Part shown: positions 36,559 to 46,300 of the stretch, in pieces
Layout: each line of letters starts with the position of its first letter
Position numbering within the stretch: position 1 is the stretch's first letter
DNA from: an uncultured Ignavibacteriota bacterium
Lineage (GTDB): Bacteria; Bacteroidota; Ignavibacteria; UBA10030; UBA8401
Length of the DNA stretch: 64,000 nucleotides
NCBI GenBank assembly: GCA_903861125.1
Contig: CAIOTF010000015.1
Coordinates: forward strand, 1 to 64,000
Direction of reading: 5' to 3'
Notes under the pieces: model-generated
Databases searched by the model: none
What the model saw: the letters and a program-made list of their open reading frames with translations, nothing else
Told to the model about the DNA's origin: nothing
Position numbers and translations under genes: made by a program

Positions 36559-37425
36559 TTATGGCCTTCTGCCGCCGGGACCGCCGTGAGGACCACCTCC
36601 CGGACCGCCGCGATGCGGTGGTTTTTCGGCGTGGATGGTCAGCCATTTTTCTAATAATACAACCTGTTCTGCCGTCAATATTGATTTCACGGAAGCGATG
36701 AATTGATCGCGAGCCGCTTTTTGCAATGTCCGTGCAGAATCCGGTGAAATCGCATGAGCGTCTACTTTCGTTTTGATCTCTCCCAATGTCGTGATAAGCG
36801 TTGTACCATATTCTTTCAATGATGTGAATTGTCCATCCGTCAACGAAAGATACGCTTTCAATGAATCAAGCATTTGCGCATTCCTTAACGAATCATCAAG
36901 ACCGCCTGGACCGCCGTCATCTCCACCTCGTCCGGGACCTCTGCGGTGCGGTGTTTTGTCCCAGTAAAGGTTCAGCCACGCTTCAAATAACGTTACTTGT
37001 TCTGCCGTTAAAATGGAAACCACTGATGCAACAAATTGGTCGCGTGCAGCTTTAACTAACGTTCGTGCAGAATCTCTTGCAATCGCATGGGAAACAACCT
37101 GCGATCGAATGTCTCCTAATGATGCAAAGAGTGTTGCGCCGTAGACATTCAAAGATGCAAATTGATTATCCGTCAGCGAAAGATATTTTTTTACTGAATC
37201 AAGCATACGTGCATTACGTAATGAATCGTGCGAGCCTTGCGCTCCATCATCGCCAAACGTTGATATATCAGACGACAGTGTTGCGTTAGCTGTTTTAGCC
37301 ATAGACAATTCACTGAACATAGCCTGACTTTGTGTAGCATTAGCCGATGGTGAATCAATCGGGTTGCTATGATCACAGCCGATGAGAAGGAACGCTGCCA
37401 TCAACGCCGCAAGAATACTTTTCAT
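36559..37425 (-). CDS. Lipoprotein with two Spy/CpxP-like repeats and Gly/His/Arg-rich linkers
   Basis: A 288-residue probable lipoprotein: leader MKSILAALMAAFLLIGC with lipid Cys17. Two tandem helical repeats follow (about 65-155 and 175-270). Each has DSLRNAxMLDS, YLSLTDxQFxSL, DSARTLxKAARDQF and SILTAEQVxLxExWL. The LTxxQ pairs resemble the LTxxQ motifs of Spy/CpxP periplasmic chaperones. Each repeat is followed by a low-complexity tail rich in Gly, Pro, Arg and His (PHRRGPGRGGDDGG; PPHRGGPGGGPHGG), which could bind metal or nucleic-acid-like polyanions. The start at 37425 has AAGGAGA upstream. A sigma-54-like element at 37484-37498 matches the one before the Hsp20 genes, in line with envelope-stress control. 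Function is inferred. Confidence 0.7.
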   Translation of the reverse strand: MKSILAALMAAFLLIGCDHSNPIDSPSANATQSQAMFSELSMAKTANATLSSDISTFGDDGAQGSHDSLRNARMLDSVKKYLSLTDNQFASLNVYGATLFASLGDIRSQVVSHAIARDSARTLVKAARDQFVASVVSILTAEQVTLFEAWLNLYWDKTPHRRGPGRGGDDGGPGGLDDSLRNAQMLDSLKAYLSLTDGQFTSLKEYGTTLITTLGEIKTKVDAHAISPDSARTLQKAARDQFIASVKSILTAEQVVLLEKWLTIHAEKPPHRGGPGGGPHGGPGGRRP

Positions 37426-37483
37426 TTGGTTCTCCTTAATATTTGGTGATTGATTGTGATGTTGCAATGATACTTTACTTTAC

Positions 37484-37498
37484 TCAATTAGCATGCCA
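37484..37498 (-). promoter_or_regulatory. Sigma-54-like -24/-12 element before the lipoprotein gene
   Basis: On the minus strand TGGCAT, five bases (GCTAA), TTGA. The consensus is TGGCACG-N4-TTGC. The last base of the -12 box differs. The start codon is 59 bases downstream. Confidence 0.5.
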
Positions 37499-37595
37499 AA
37501 ATAAAATCAATCAATTTCACATAAAAACGAAGGGGGTGAAATTTAGCACTATGCAGAATTTGCAGACCGGACGCACCGTATGCGCCATAAATAAG

Positions 37596-37624
37596 AAAAT
37601 CCCGCGCAGTGCGGGATTTTTTTG
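37596..37624. terminator. Terminator after the Hsp20 genes
   Basis: The stem AAAATCCCGC (37596-37605) pairs with GCGGGATTTT (37611-37620) around GCAGT. T-runs follow on the plus strand, and a weaker one (TTTTCTTATTT) on the minus strand. It lies 25 bases after the stop of the second Hsp20 gene. Confidence 0.8.
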
Positions 37625-37648
37625 CATTTTTTTTTTCATAACGCATCA

Positions 37649-37990
37649 TTATTTAATCGTTATTTGTTTAGGCAAAAATTGCTCTTTTTTGTTCAATGTG
37701 ACAGTCAAAACACCAAGTTCATAGCGTGCCTCAACCGTATTCGCTTCAATATCATTTGCTAAAGAAAATTCCCTGCGGTATTGTTTTGCTACATCTGAAA
37801 CTCCGTGGAGCGAATTTTCCACAGTATCTGCTGATATGAACAACGTATTGTTCTCGATATTCGCTTTGATATTCTCTTTTAATGCACCCGGCATATCAAG
37901 AGAAACGATATACGATTTTGCAGTTTCTGTAATGTTGACCGCAGGAACGATCGTGTAATTTTGTTTCTTTTCTAATGTTTCCTTTGTCAT
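37649..37990 (-). CDS. Small heat-shock protein (Hsp20), second copy
   Basis: A 113-residue alpha-crystallin-domain protein: an ATP-independent chaperone that holds unfolding proteins. The domain spans about 15-105 (AVNITETAKSYIVSLDMPG, NTLFISADT, YRREFSL, ARYELGVLTVTLNK). It starts at 37990 with AAAGGAC as ribosome site. The open frame further upstream overlaps the first Hsp20 gene and is not coding. It has a short N-terminal arm and no IxI tail beyond QITIK. It lies 16 bases after the first Hsp20 gene and shares its promoter. The two copies are clearly diverged. Confidence 0.9.
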   Translation of the reverse strand: MTKETLEKKQNYTIVPAVNITETAKSYIVSLDMPGALKENIKANIENNTLFISADTVENSLHGVSDVAKQYRREFSLANDIEANTVEARYELGVLTVTLNKKEQFLPKQITIK

Positions 37991-38006
37991 AACCGATCGT
38001 CCTTTC

Positions 38007-38435
38007 TTATCGAATTGAAATTTGTTTTGGTTTAGCATTTTCATGCTTTGGAAGAATAACCTGTAGAATTCCATTCTCATGTTCTGCAGATACCTTCTCC
38101 ACATCAACAGAAAACGGAAGATCGATCGTTCGTTCGAATTTTCCATACGTTATTTCATTGCGTATCCATTGTTCTTCACCTTTTAATTCCGGCTCTCTGC
38201 GTTCCGCAGATATTGTCAGGATACCGTCATTGACACTCACGTTGACATCCTGCTTCGCTACGCCGGGCAGTTCTACGCACACCTGCACCTGATCACCGCT
38301 CTCTTTCACCGATACCCCGCCAAACCGGCCGGCACGATTTATACTGTTGATAAAAGGGAAAGGAACCGCAGTGGAATTGATGATCGAATCGATCTCGTTG
38401 AAAAAGTGTGAAACGGGTTGAAAGCGTACTACCAT
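38007..38435 (-). CDS. Small heat-shock protein (Hsp20), first copy
   Basis: A 142-residue Hsp20 of the usual bacterial length. The N-terminal arm (MVVRFQPVSHFFNEIDSI) is followed by the alpha-crystallin domain (about 38-130, with VCVELPGVAKQDVNVSV, GILTISAERRE, FERTIDLPFSV and ENGILQVILPK) and a short PKQISIR tail. AAGGAG precedes the ATG. It is the first gene of a two-gene stress operon with a sigma-54-like element 60 bases upstream. Confidence 0.93.
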   Translation of the reverse strand: MVVRFQPVSHFFNEIDSIINSTAVPFPFINSINRAGRFGGVSVKESGDQVQVCVELPGVAKQDVNVSVNDGILTISAERREPELKGEEQWIRNEITYGKFERTIDLPFSVDVEKVSAEHENGILQVILPKHENAKPKQISIR

Positions 38436-38494
38436 TTTAATTCTCCTTAGATTTAGTTTGTAAATGTATGTTGTGTGTTATGCTCATATACATT

Positions 38495-38509
38495 TCAAGC
38501 GGCGTGCCA
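38495..38509 (-). promoter_or_regulatory. Sigma-54-like -24/-12 element before the Hsp20 operon
   Basis: On the minus strand TGGCAC, five bases (GCCGC), TTGA; the GG and GA cores have the invariant sigma-54 spacing. It is almost the same as the element at 37484-37498. An inverted repeat TGCCAA/TTGGCA at 38552-38574 lies upstream and could be an activator site. The rest of 38436-38645 holds nothing else recognisable. Confidence 0.55.
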
Positions 38510-38645
38510 AACTAAAACAGGCGGAAATTGTGATTATTTAAAATTCTAACGTGCCAATCTATGAATATTTGGCAGAAAGTGCGGACATTGTTTCAATCAG
38601 ATATGCAATTGCGGCAGGATACTATGACACTACGTATTAAAATAA

Positions 38646-38679
38646 AAACGCCTTCTCGTAAAATTTTGAGAAGGCGTTT
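38646..38679. terminator. Terminator after trxB
   Basis: A 12-bp stem AAACGCCTTCTC (38646-38657) with GAGAAGGCGTTT (38668-38679). It ends the trxB transcript (minus strand), whose stop is 47 bases away. Confidence 0.85.
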
Positions 38680-38725
38680 AATTATTTACTCTTGCTACGC
38701 AAAGAGTGTCAAATAGAATATTGTA

Positions 38726-39670
38726 TCACACTTGTTCTGCAAGCCATCGTTCCGCATCAATCGCGGCCATACATCCGCTGCCGGCGGCAGTGATTGCTTG
38801 GCGATAATAATGATCGGATACATCACCAGCAGCAAAGATCCCTTCAATATTTGTCCTGGTAGAACCCAGCTGCACTTTGAGATATCCGTTTTCATGCATG
38901 TCGAGGATACCCTGGAATATTTTTGTATTCGGTTTATGACCGATCGCTAAAAACAGACCGTCGGCTTTTACTTCCTTCACCGCTCCCGTTTTCAGATTCT
39001 TTAACTTCAATCCGGTCATCTTCTTTTTATCGTTCTCTACTGTTCCGAGTACTTCTTCAACAACCGAGTTCCATTCAACCGATACCTTCGGATTATTCAA
39101 TACACGGTCCTGCATTACTTTGGATGCGCGGAACTCATCCCTTCGGTGCACCAGCGTCAGTTTGGATGCAAATTTTGTAAGAAAGCTTGCTTCTTCCATT
39201 GCCGTGTCGCCGCCGCCGACAACAAATACTTCCTGATTGCGGAAGAAGAATCCGTCACACGTTGCGCATGCTGAAACACCATAGCCGGAAAATTGTTTCT
39301 CGGATTCAAGCCCAAGCCATTGCGCCGATGCACCTGTTGACACAATAACGGCATCCGCTGTATACATATCTTCGTCAACCCACACCTTGAACGGACGTTG
39401 GGAAAAATCGACTTTCGAAACGATCTTATACTGCGATTCGGCGCCAAACCGAAGCGCTTGTTTGCGCATCACATCCATCAGTTCCGGTCCCTGAATGCCA
39501 TGCTCAAAACCTGGATAATTTTCGACTTCTGTAGTTATAGTCAACTGACCGCCTGGTTGAAGACCTTCAAATATTAAAGGAGAAAGGTTTGCTCTGCTTG
39601 CATAGATCGCCGCGGTAAGACCTGCCGGTCCGGAACCGATAATGATAATTTTTCTGTGTTTATCTGACAT
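38726..39670 (-). CDS. trxB: Thioredoxin reductase
   Basis: A 314-residue cytosolic flavoprotein that passes electrons from NADPH to thioredoxin. It has the FAD-binding GSGPAGLTAAIYA (13-25), the redox pair Cys135-x2-Cys138 in SACATCDG, the NADPH-binding GGGDTAMEEA, and the C-terminal FAD motif GIFAAGDVSD. Length is normal for the low-molecular-weight family. Last gene of a run (MBL hydrolase, Rieske, queG, trxB); it starts 11 bases after the queG stop. Confidence 0.97.
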   Translation of the reverse strand: MSDKHRKIIIIGSGPAGLTAAIYASRANLSPLIFEGLQPGGQLTITTEVENYPGFEHGIQGPELMDVMRKQALRFGAESQYKIVSKVDFSQRPFKVWVDEDMYTADAVIVSTGASAQWLGLESEKQFSGYGVSACATCDGFFFRNQEVFVVGGGDTAMEEASFLTKFASKLTLVHRRDEFRASKVMQDRVLNNPKVSVEWNSVVEEVLGTVENDKKKMTGLKLKNLKTGAVKEVKADGLFLAIGHKPNTKIFQGILDMHENGYLKVQLGSTRTNIEGIFAAGDVSDHYYRQAITAAGSGCMAAIDAERWLAEQV

Positions 39671-39681
39671 AATGTTGTTGG

Positions 39682-40626
39682 TTATATGATGATTTGATCT
39701 GTTAAAGTATTGTTATGAACGATTGTTGCGTTGCGAATAATTCCCTCGCGCTTTGTCCGTTTAACGGGGGAATTCTTGAAACGCAGGGAAAATTCCTTTT
39801 GAGAAATATCTATCAACTCAGTTAATTTCGGATCAATATTGTGAACCCGCGCTGAAAACTCATTCTGATCCGTCGTTCGCTGAAATTTGTTCCACGGACA
39901 AACATCCTGACAGATATCGCAGCCGTAGATCCATTGGTGAAAATCCTTCCCGAGTGATTTTGCAATCTCACCGCGATGTTCTATGGTAAGATATGAAATG
40001 CATTTGTTACTATCTACGATATACGGATCGTGAATAGCATCGGTCGGACAGGCATCAATACATGCCGTACACGTACCACAAAGGTCCTCCATAACATTAT
40101 CTGCATCAAGTTCCAATGTGGTGATAATCTCACCGAGAAACACCCACGATCCATATTCCTTTGTGATAATATTAGTATGTTTTCCCTGCCAGCCGAGTCC
40201 TGCGCGAGCCGCCCATGCCTTCTCCATTACCGGACCGGTATCGACATAATACCGCCCTTCCGATTCCGGCGCCCATTGTTTGATGCTTTCAAAGAGCAAT
40301 TGGATTCTTTTCGTTACATGGATGTGATAATCATCTCCCCACGCATATCGGGAGATCTTTCCCTCATCGGCGGCTGGATGGTGCTCCGTTGATGTATAAT
40401 AATTAACGGCAACACTGATCACCGATTTGGCTTTGGGAACAATTTCCCGGGGATCCACCCTTCGTTCAACATTCTTTTCAATCCATTGCATCGAGGCATG
40501 GTTTCCGCGGTTCAGCCATTCTTTCAAATACACGGATTCGCTCGAGAGCGCTTCTGCCTTTGCAATTCCGACTTTATGAATGCCGAGTTCGAGTGCTTTG
40601 GATTTTATTTGTTCAGTAAGTGTCAC
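39682..40626 (-). CDS. queG: Epoxyqueuosine reductase
   Basis: A cobalamin and iron-sulfur enzyme for the last step of queuosine synthesis in tRNA. Two [4Fe-4S] sites are visible: CGTCTACIDACP and GCDICQDVCPWN, with a further Cys in NKCISYL. The cobalamin/substrate domain is upstream, with the conserved RYYVDTGPVMEKAWA. Start choice is uncertain: GTG at 40626 gives a normal N-terminus (VTLTEQIKSKALELG); an in-frame TTG at 40674 would add 16 residues and overlap the Rieske gene by 20 bases. Neither has a good ribosome site. Confidence 0.93.
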   Translation of the reverse strand: MTLTEQIKSKALELGIHKVGIAKAEALSSESVYLKEWLNRGNHASMQWIEKNVERRVDPREIVPKAKSVISVAVNYYTSTEHHPAADEGKISRYAWGDDYHIHVTKRIQLLFESIKQWAPESEGRYYVDTGPVMEKAWAARAGLGWQGKHTNIITKEYGSWVFLGEIITTLELDADNVMEDLCGTCTACIDACPTDAIHDPYIVDSNKCISYLTIEHRGEIAKSLGKDFHQWIYGCDICQDVCPWNKFQRTTDQNEFSARVHNIDPKLTELIDISQKEFSLRFKNSPVKRTKREGIIRNATIVHNNTLTDQIII

Positions 40627-40654
40627 AATGATATTTTTTTTGATCTCAAGTGGA

Positions 40655-40972
40655 TCATTGAACCGGTGAATCAATTTGAATGATCACTTTACCCCGTTTT
40701 ACTTCTGCCGTAAATATTTTAAGCTTTCCGCTTGCATTCGTCGAAACACCCGTCCGTACATCATACGCCCAGCCATGCATCGGGCAAGTGATGACCCCAT
40801 TTTCAATCATCCCTTCATGCATTTTTTGAAATTTTTGGTGAGGGCACATGTTGGAAATGGCATATATTGTACCGTCAAGTTTGAAGAGTGCAATCTCTTC
40901 CCCATCAACGATCACTTTCTTACCGCGACCGGTGATAACTTCTTCGTCCGAACAAACTGAAAATTCCGCCAT
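40655..40972 (-). CDS. Rieske [2Fe-2S] ferredoxin, NirD-like
   Basis: A 105-residue soluble Rieske protein. The cluster ligands are Cys43/His45 (CPHQ) and Cys63/His66 (CPMHGW). It is similar in size to small subunits such as NirD or biphenyl dioxygenase ferredoxins. No partner oxygenase or nitrite reductase is nearby, so the electron acceptor is unknown. It sits 32 bases after the MBL hydrolase gene and just before queG. Confidence 0.92.
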   Translation of the reverse strand: MAEFSVCSDEEVITGRGKKVIVDGEEIALFKLDGTIYAISNMCPHQKFQKMHEGMIENGVITCPMHGWAYDVRTGVSTNASGKLKIFTAEVKRGKVIIQIDSPVQ

Positions 40973-41004
40973 AAAATTTCTATTTTGTCTTTCGTTGCCG
41001 GATT

Positions 41005-41847
41005 TTAGAATACAAGCTTTTCTTTGATGATCAATCCTTTTTCCGTTTTTTGGAGCGTCACTGCAGTGGTTTCTGCATCATGTTCCAGGAACAAAATCCA
41101 TCCTTCTTTTTCCGCTTGCGGGAGGATTCGTTTTTTTTCTTCCAAAGTAACGAGAGGCCGCAGATCGTACCCCATAATGTACGGAAACGGAATGTGCGAC
41201 GTTGTAGGAACAAGATCGCAGCAGAACAGCAACGTCGTTGTTCCGTCCGAGATTTTCGGAAGCTGCTGCGCCATGGTATGACCGTTGCAGACAACAAACG
41301 AGATCCCCGGTAAGATTTCCTGATCACCGTCGGTGAATTTCAGCATTCCTCGTTCGTGCAGGATCATATAATCATCCTTCATAAAACTGGCACGGTCACG
41401 ATCGGACGGATTTTGTGATAATTCCCAATGTGCTTTTTGCACATAATGCATCGCATTGGGAAATGTCGGCACGAGTTTCCCTTCGACGATCTTCGTACTG
41501 CCGCCGCAATGATCGAAATGCAAATGCGTCAGGATCACATCCGTCACTTCTTCCGGTTTCACGCCGGCCTTCGCCAGGGAATCTTCAAGAACAAAACGGG
41601 AGTTGTCGAGACGATAAATGTCTTTCAGTTTGTCGTTCCATTTTAGACCATTACCCGTATCAACAAGAATCGTGCGGCCGTCGCCGCGTATGAGCAGACA
41701 CCGCGCGGCAAGTGTTATTCTCTGCCGTTCATCCGGTATATTTGTTTTCGACCAAAAGACCCACGGCACAACGCCAAACATTGCTCCGCCATCCAGTGCA
41801 AAGCGTCCTGTTTCGATCGAATCAAGTCGGTAGTTTCCTATATTCAT
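41005..41847 (-). CDS. Metallo-beta-lactamase-fold hydrolase
   Basis: A 280-residue cytosolic hydrolase of the MBL superfamily with the metal motif HLHFDHCGG (THxHxDH type), a later GHT and HIPFPYIMGYD near the substrate site, and a final His in LEHDAE. Resembles the N-acyl homoserine lactonase/glyoxalase-II-like branch; the substrate is unknown. Of two adjacent ATGs, 41847 has better spacing from GGGGAG. Its leader contains the terminator hairpin of the ferredoxin gene. Confidence 0.85.
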   Translation of the reverse strand: MNIGNYRLDSIETGRFALDGGAMFGVVPWVFWSKTNIPDERQRITLAARCLLIRGDGRTILVDTGNGLKWNDKLKDIYRLDNSRFVLEDSLAKAGVKPEEVTDVILTHLHFDHCGGSTKIVEGKLVPTFPNAMHYVQKAHWELSQNPSDRDRASFMKDDYMILHERGMLKFTDGDQEILPGISFVVCNGHTMAQQLPKISDGTTTLLFCCDLVPTTSHIPFPYIMGYDLRPLVTLEEKKRILPQAEKEGWILFLEHDAETTAVTLQKTEKGLIIKEKLVF

Positions 41848-41867
41848 CATAACTCCCCAAAATAGAA

Positions 41868-41896
41868 AAGGTCGGTTCAATATATGAACCGACCTT
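41868..41896 (-). terminator. Terminator after the ferredoxin gene
   Basis: A perfect 12-bp stem AAGGTCGGTTCA (41868-41879) with TGAACCGACCTT (41885-41896) and loop ATATA, followed on the minus strand by TTTTCTATTTTGG. It lies between ferredoxin and the MBL hydrolase gene, and ends only 21 bases before the latter's start. Confidence 0.85.
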
Positions 41897-41920
41897 CATA
41901 AAAAACATCTATAGACGATA

Positions 41921-42319
<399 letters not shown>

Positions 42320-42379
42320 TCAATATTAGAATGTTGCGGACAAATATATCTTGTTTCTGCGATTCAGTAGACCAATGAA

Positions 42380-43015
42380 TCACAGGTATTTCTTTTCAAC
42401 AATCGTGCCATTTGCATCAAAAACATAGAGAAGCGGCGCGCCTGTCGGTATATTCAACTCTAAAACCTGTTCTTTCGTGAGATTATCGAGATGCATAACG
42501 ATTGAACGGAGGCTGTTTCCGTGAGCCGCAACGATGATATTTTTCCCATTTTTGATTTCAGGGTAGATTTTTTTCTCCCAATAAGGAAGGGTACGGGCAG
42601 CAGTATCTTTAAGGCTTTCGCTGGTTCCGTCAGGATTCAGCTCAGTCTTTTCTTTCGGTGGCGGCACGTCATAACTGCGGCGCCAGATCTTCACCTGTTC
42701 TTCGCCGTATTTCTGAGCTGTTTCTGCCTTGTTCAATCCCTGCAGTGCGCCGTAATGGCGTTCATTCAGGGCAGTATCATATTCGGTCGGAAGGTCCGTT
42801 TGCCCGTTCGCCTGAAGGATGATCTTCAGCGTATTATTTGCTCGTTGAAGTTTTGAGGTGAATGCTTTGTCGAACTTGTATGATTTAAGTTTCTCTCCGG
42901 CCGCTTTGGCTTCCTGTTCCCCTTTGGCGGAAAGCGGAACATCCACCCAACCGGTAAAACGATTTTCGAGATTCCATTGTGATTCGCCGTGGCGAATTAA
43001 GATGACGTTTGGCAT
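42380..43015 (-). CDS. gpmA: 2,3-bisphosphoglycerate-dependent phosphoglycerate mutase
   Basis: A 211-residue glycolytic enzyme converting 3- and 2-phosphoglycerate. The phosphohistidine motif LIRHGES has His9; NERHYGALQGLNK and AAHGNSLRSIVMHLDNL are the other active-site segments. Somewhat shorter than the 230-250 residue enterobacterial form, because the C-terminal tail ends at VEKKYL. AAAGGA is its ribosome site. The 286 bases upstream (43016-43301) show a TATAAT at about 43083-43088 but no other clear element. Confidence 0.96.
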   Translation of the reverse strand: MPNVILIRHGESQWNLENRFTGWVDVPLSAKGEQEAKAAGEKLKSYKFDKAFTSKLQRANNTLKIILQANGQTDLPTEYDTALNERHYGALQGLNKAETAQKYGEEQVKIWRRSYDVPPPKEKTELNPDGTSESLKDTAARTLPYWEKKIYPEIKNGKNIIVAAHGNSLRSIVMHLDNLTKEQVLELNIPTGAPLLYVFDANGTIVEKKYL

Positions 43016-43301
43016 TTATTTTTCCTTTATCAATGTTTCATTAATATGCTGACGATGTTGCAAATGCTGAAGCAAAGATCATTATATCTGAAAATAAATA
43101 TTCAACTAGCTCATTATTAATTACGCTCTTCAGTATTCTGCGTCTCTGCTCAAATAATGGAACGATTTGTTCCCCAGCATGTTTTCCTTTGTTGATTTTC
43201 TGTGACTGTCCCTATTTTATTTTCAATTTTCCGTTTTATCTTCGTCTTGAACTCTTCTAAAAAAAGTACGAAAGACTTCAAACAATATCAAACGTCGGTC
43301 T

Positions 43302-46300
43302 TTATTTGATGGTGAAATATTTCGCATCCGGATGATGCACTATGATAGCATCGGTGGATTGCTCGGGCTCGAGCATAAATTCTTCCGTCAGATGCACACC
43401 GATCTGTTCGGGACGAAGCAGTTCGAACAGTTTGGTATGATCTTCTAAATCCGGGCATGCAGGATATCCAAAACTATACCGTGAACCTTGGTATCCCTGA
43501 CTGAACAGACGCTTTATTTCCTTTGCATCTTTTCCGCCGATTCCGAGCTCTTCACGGATCTTTTTGTGCCACAATTCCGCTAATGCTTCGGCTGTTTCCA
43601 CGCTCAGTCCGTGAAAATATAAATACTCTTTGTAATCATTTGCCGCATACAGCTTTGCCGAATGCTCCGATGCCTTCTGACCCATAGTGACCATGTGGAA
43701 CGGAACGACATCGATCTTTCCGGATCCTATCGGTGCAAAATAATCCGATAGACACAGAAAGCGGTCATCCTTCTGCCGCGGGAATGTGAAACGCAATCGT
43801 TCCGTTTTCATATCGTCACGGTAAATGATTAGATCGTTGCCGTCGGAATTGCACGGAAAATATCCATACACAACTTTGGGCTGAAGAAGCTGTTCTGCAA
43901 TGGCCTGTTTTTTCAACCGTTCAAGGTCCGGACGAACTTTTTCTTCTACCTCTTTGCGGTATTCCTCTTCGCTCCGTTTTGCTTTACGCACCTGCCATTG
44001 CCCTTTAATAAGAGCTGCTTCGTTGATGTATTCGAATATCTCTTCCAGTGTTATAGTATCGACAACTTTAGAACCCCAGAACGGTGGTTTCGGTATTGCC
44101 ACATCCGTTGAAATGTTTGACCGGATCCCCGTATCAGGATGTTCTTTTAGTGCTGCAGCGATCTTTGCCTCTGCACCTGTTAGCAATTCGTCCCCCTCCT
44201 CAGAAATGACCGGTTCTGCAACCGCTGACGATGTGAAACTTGCGGCCCCTTTGGTTTTAAGCTGTTCCATAAAGTGTAAGCCGTCAAAAGCATCGCTTGC
44301 ATAGACCACAGCGCCTTTATAGATCGAACGAAGATCGTTTTCTACGAACCGGCGTGTTAATGCAGCACCGCCGAGAACAACCGGGGGTGTCAGTCCTCTC
44401 TCATTCATCAACTCCAGATTCTCTTTCATGATCGCGGTCGATTTCACCAGCAATCCGCTCATTCCGATTGCATCAGCTTTGTGTTCTTCCCATGCATGGA
44501 TGATATTTTCAAGAGGCTGTTTGATGCCGATGTTATACACTTTGTAGCCGTTGTTCGTAAGAATGATATCAACAAGATTCTTGCCGATGTCGTGAACATC
44601 ACCTTTCACCGTTGCAAGAACCATCGAACCTTTGTTTGTGGCATCACTTTTTTCCATGAACTGTTCCAGGTATGCAACGGATGCTTTCATCGTTTCGGCT
44701 GATTGGAGCACGAACGGCAGCTGCATTTCCCCCTTGCCAAAAAGTTCGCCGACAACTTTCATACCGCCGAGCAGAATTTCATTAATGATATGGAGAGGAG
44801 CATATTTCTTCAACGCTTCATCCAGATCGACATTCACATCCATCTTTTCGCCGTCAATGATCCGGTTCTTCAGTATCTCTTCGATCGTTCCTGCACGCAC
44901 CTGCTTCTCCGCCTTCATGTCCGACTTCTTATCGGCATAGAATGCCATCAATTCCGTCAGCGGATCGTAGACACATTGTTCCCCTTCAAATTTACGTTCG
45001 TCGAATACCAACTGCTTGCACAATTCCCTTCCGCGCTCATCGATTTTGTAAAGCGGTTTTATCTTTTGTGCATTAACGATCGCCTGACTGAGACCAGCCT
45101 CGATCGCAAAGTGCAGGAAAACAGAGTTCAGGTCGTGACGAATGTGCGGCGAAAGCCCGAAGGAAATATTACTGACGCCAAGGACAAAACCTACTTCCGG
45201 ATATTCTTTTTTGATCAACCGGATCGCTTCAATCGTTTCGATCCCTGCCTTGCGGAATTCCTCATCGCCGCTGCCGAGCGTGAACGTGAGTGTATCAAAA
45301 ATAAGATCGCTCGGATGCATACCGTATTTATTCACGACAAGGTCATAGATCCGTTTGGCGATCTCAAATTTATCATTTGCCGTTTTTGCCATGCCGCGTT
45401 CATCAATCGTCAACGCAACAACCGCCGCGCCATACTTCTTGCACAGAGGAACAACATTCGCAATCCGTTCTTCGCCATCCTCAAGATTTATGGAATTAAC
45501 AATCGCCTTACCGGCGCATAATTGAAGAGCCGTTTCAATCACGTTCGCTTCCGTCGAGTCGATAACCAATGGCAGCGGAACCTGCGTATTCAGACGCGAG
45601 ACAAACTCTTTCATATCGCGGACCTCGTCGCGGCCGACATACGCAACACAGACATCAAGGACATGGGCCCCTTCTTTGATAGCTTCCTTTGCCATCATCA
45701 CCATTCCATCGTAATCCTCTTTCTGAAGAAGCTCACGGAATTTTTTTGATCCGTTCGCATTCGTCCGCTCGCCAACGATAAGCGGGGCCGGTTTCATATC
45801 CATTGTTACGCTGGAATAAAGACTTGAAACGGATGGCTGATATTCTATCGTACGCCGTTTCGGAGTAAGACCATTCATGGCACCGACAACCGCCTTTAAA
45901 TGCTCCGGACGAGTACCGCAGCAGCCGCCAACAACATTCACACCGAAATCTTTGACGAAATGCGAAAGCCAGTCCGCCATTTCAACCGGCGTGAGATGAT
46001 AGTGTGCAACGCCGCCGACATTTTCCGGAAGACCCGCATTGGGAATGCAGGAGATCGGGATGCGCGAATTTTGCGTAAGAAACCGGATGTGCTCCGACAT
46101 TTCTTTCGGTCCCGTAGCGCAGTTCATTCCGATCACCGAAAGATCGTACGGTTCGAGTGCGGTTAAAGCAGCACCGATTTCCGTCCCCATAAGCATCGTC
46201 CCCATCGTCTCGATGGTGATGGAACTGATGACGGGAAGTTTGATCCGTTTGTCATTGAAATATTTGAATACCGCGCCGAGAGCGGATTTCACCTGAAGGA

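Noticed and set aside
37991-38146. N-terminal extension of the second Hsp20 gene
   Set aside because: It lies mostly inside the first Hsp20 gene in another frame; the ATG at 37990 has a good ribosome site.
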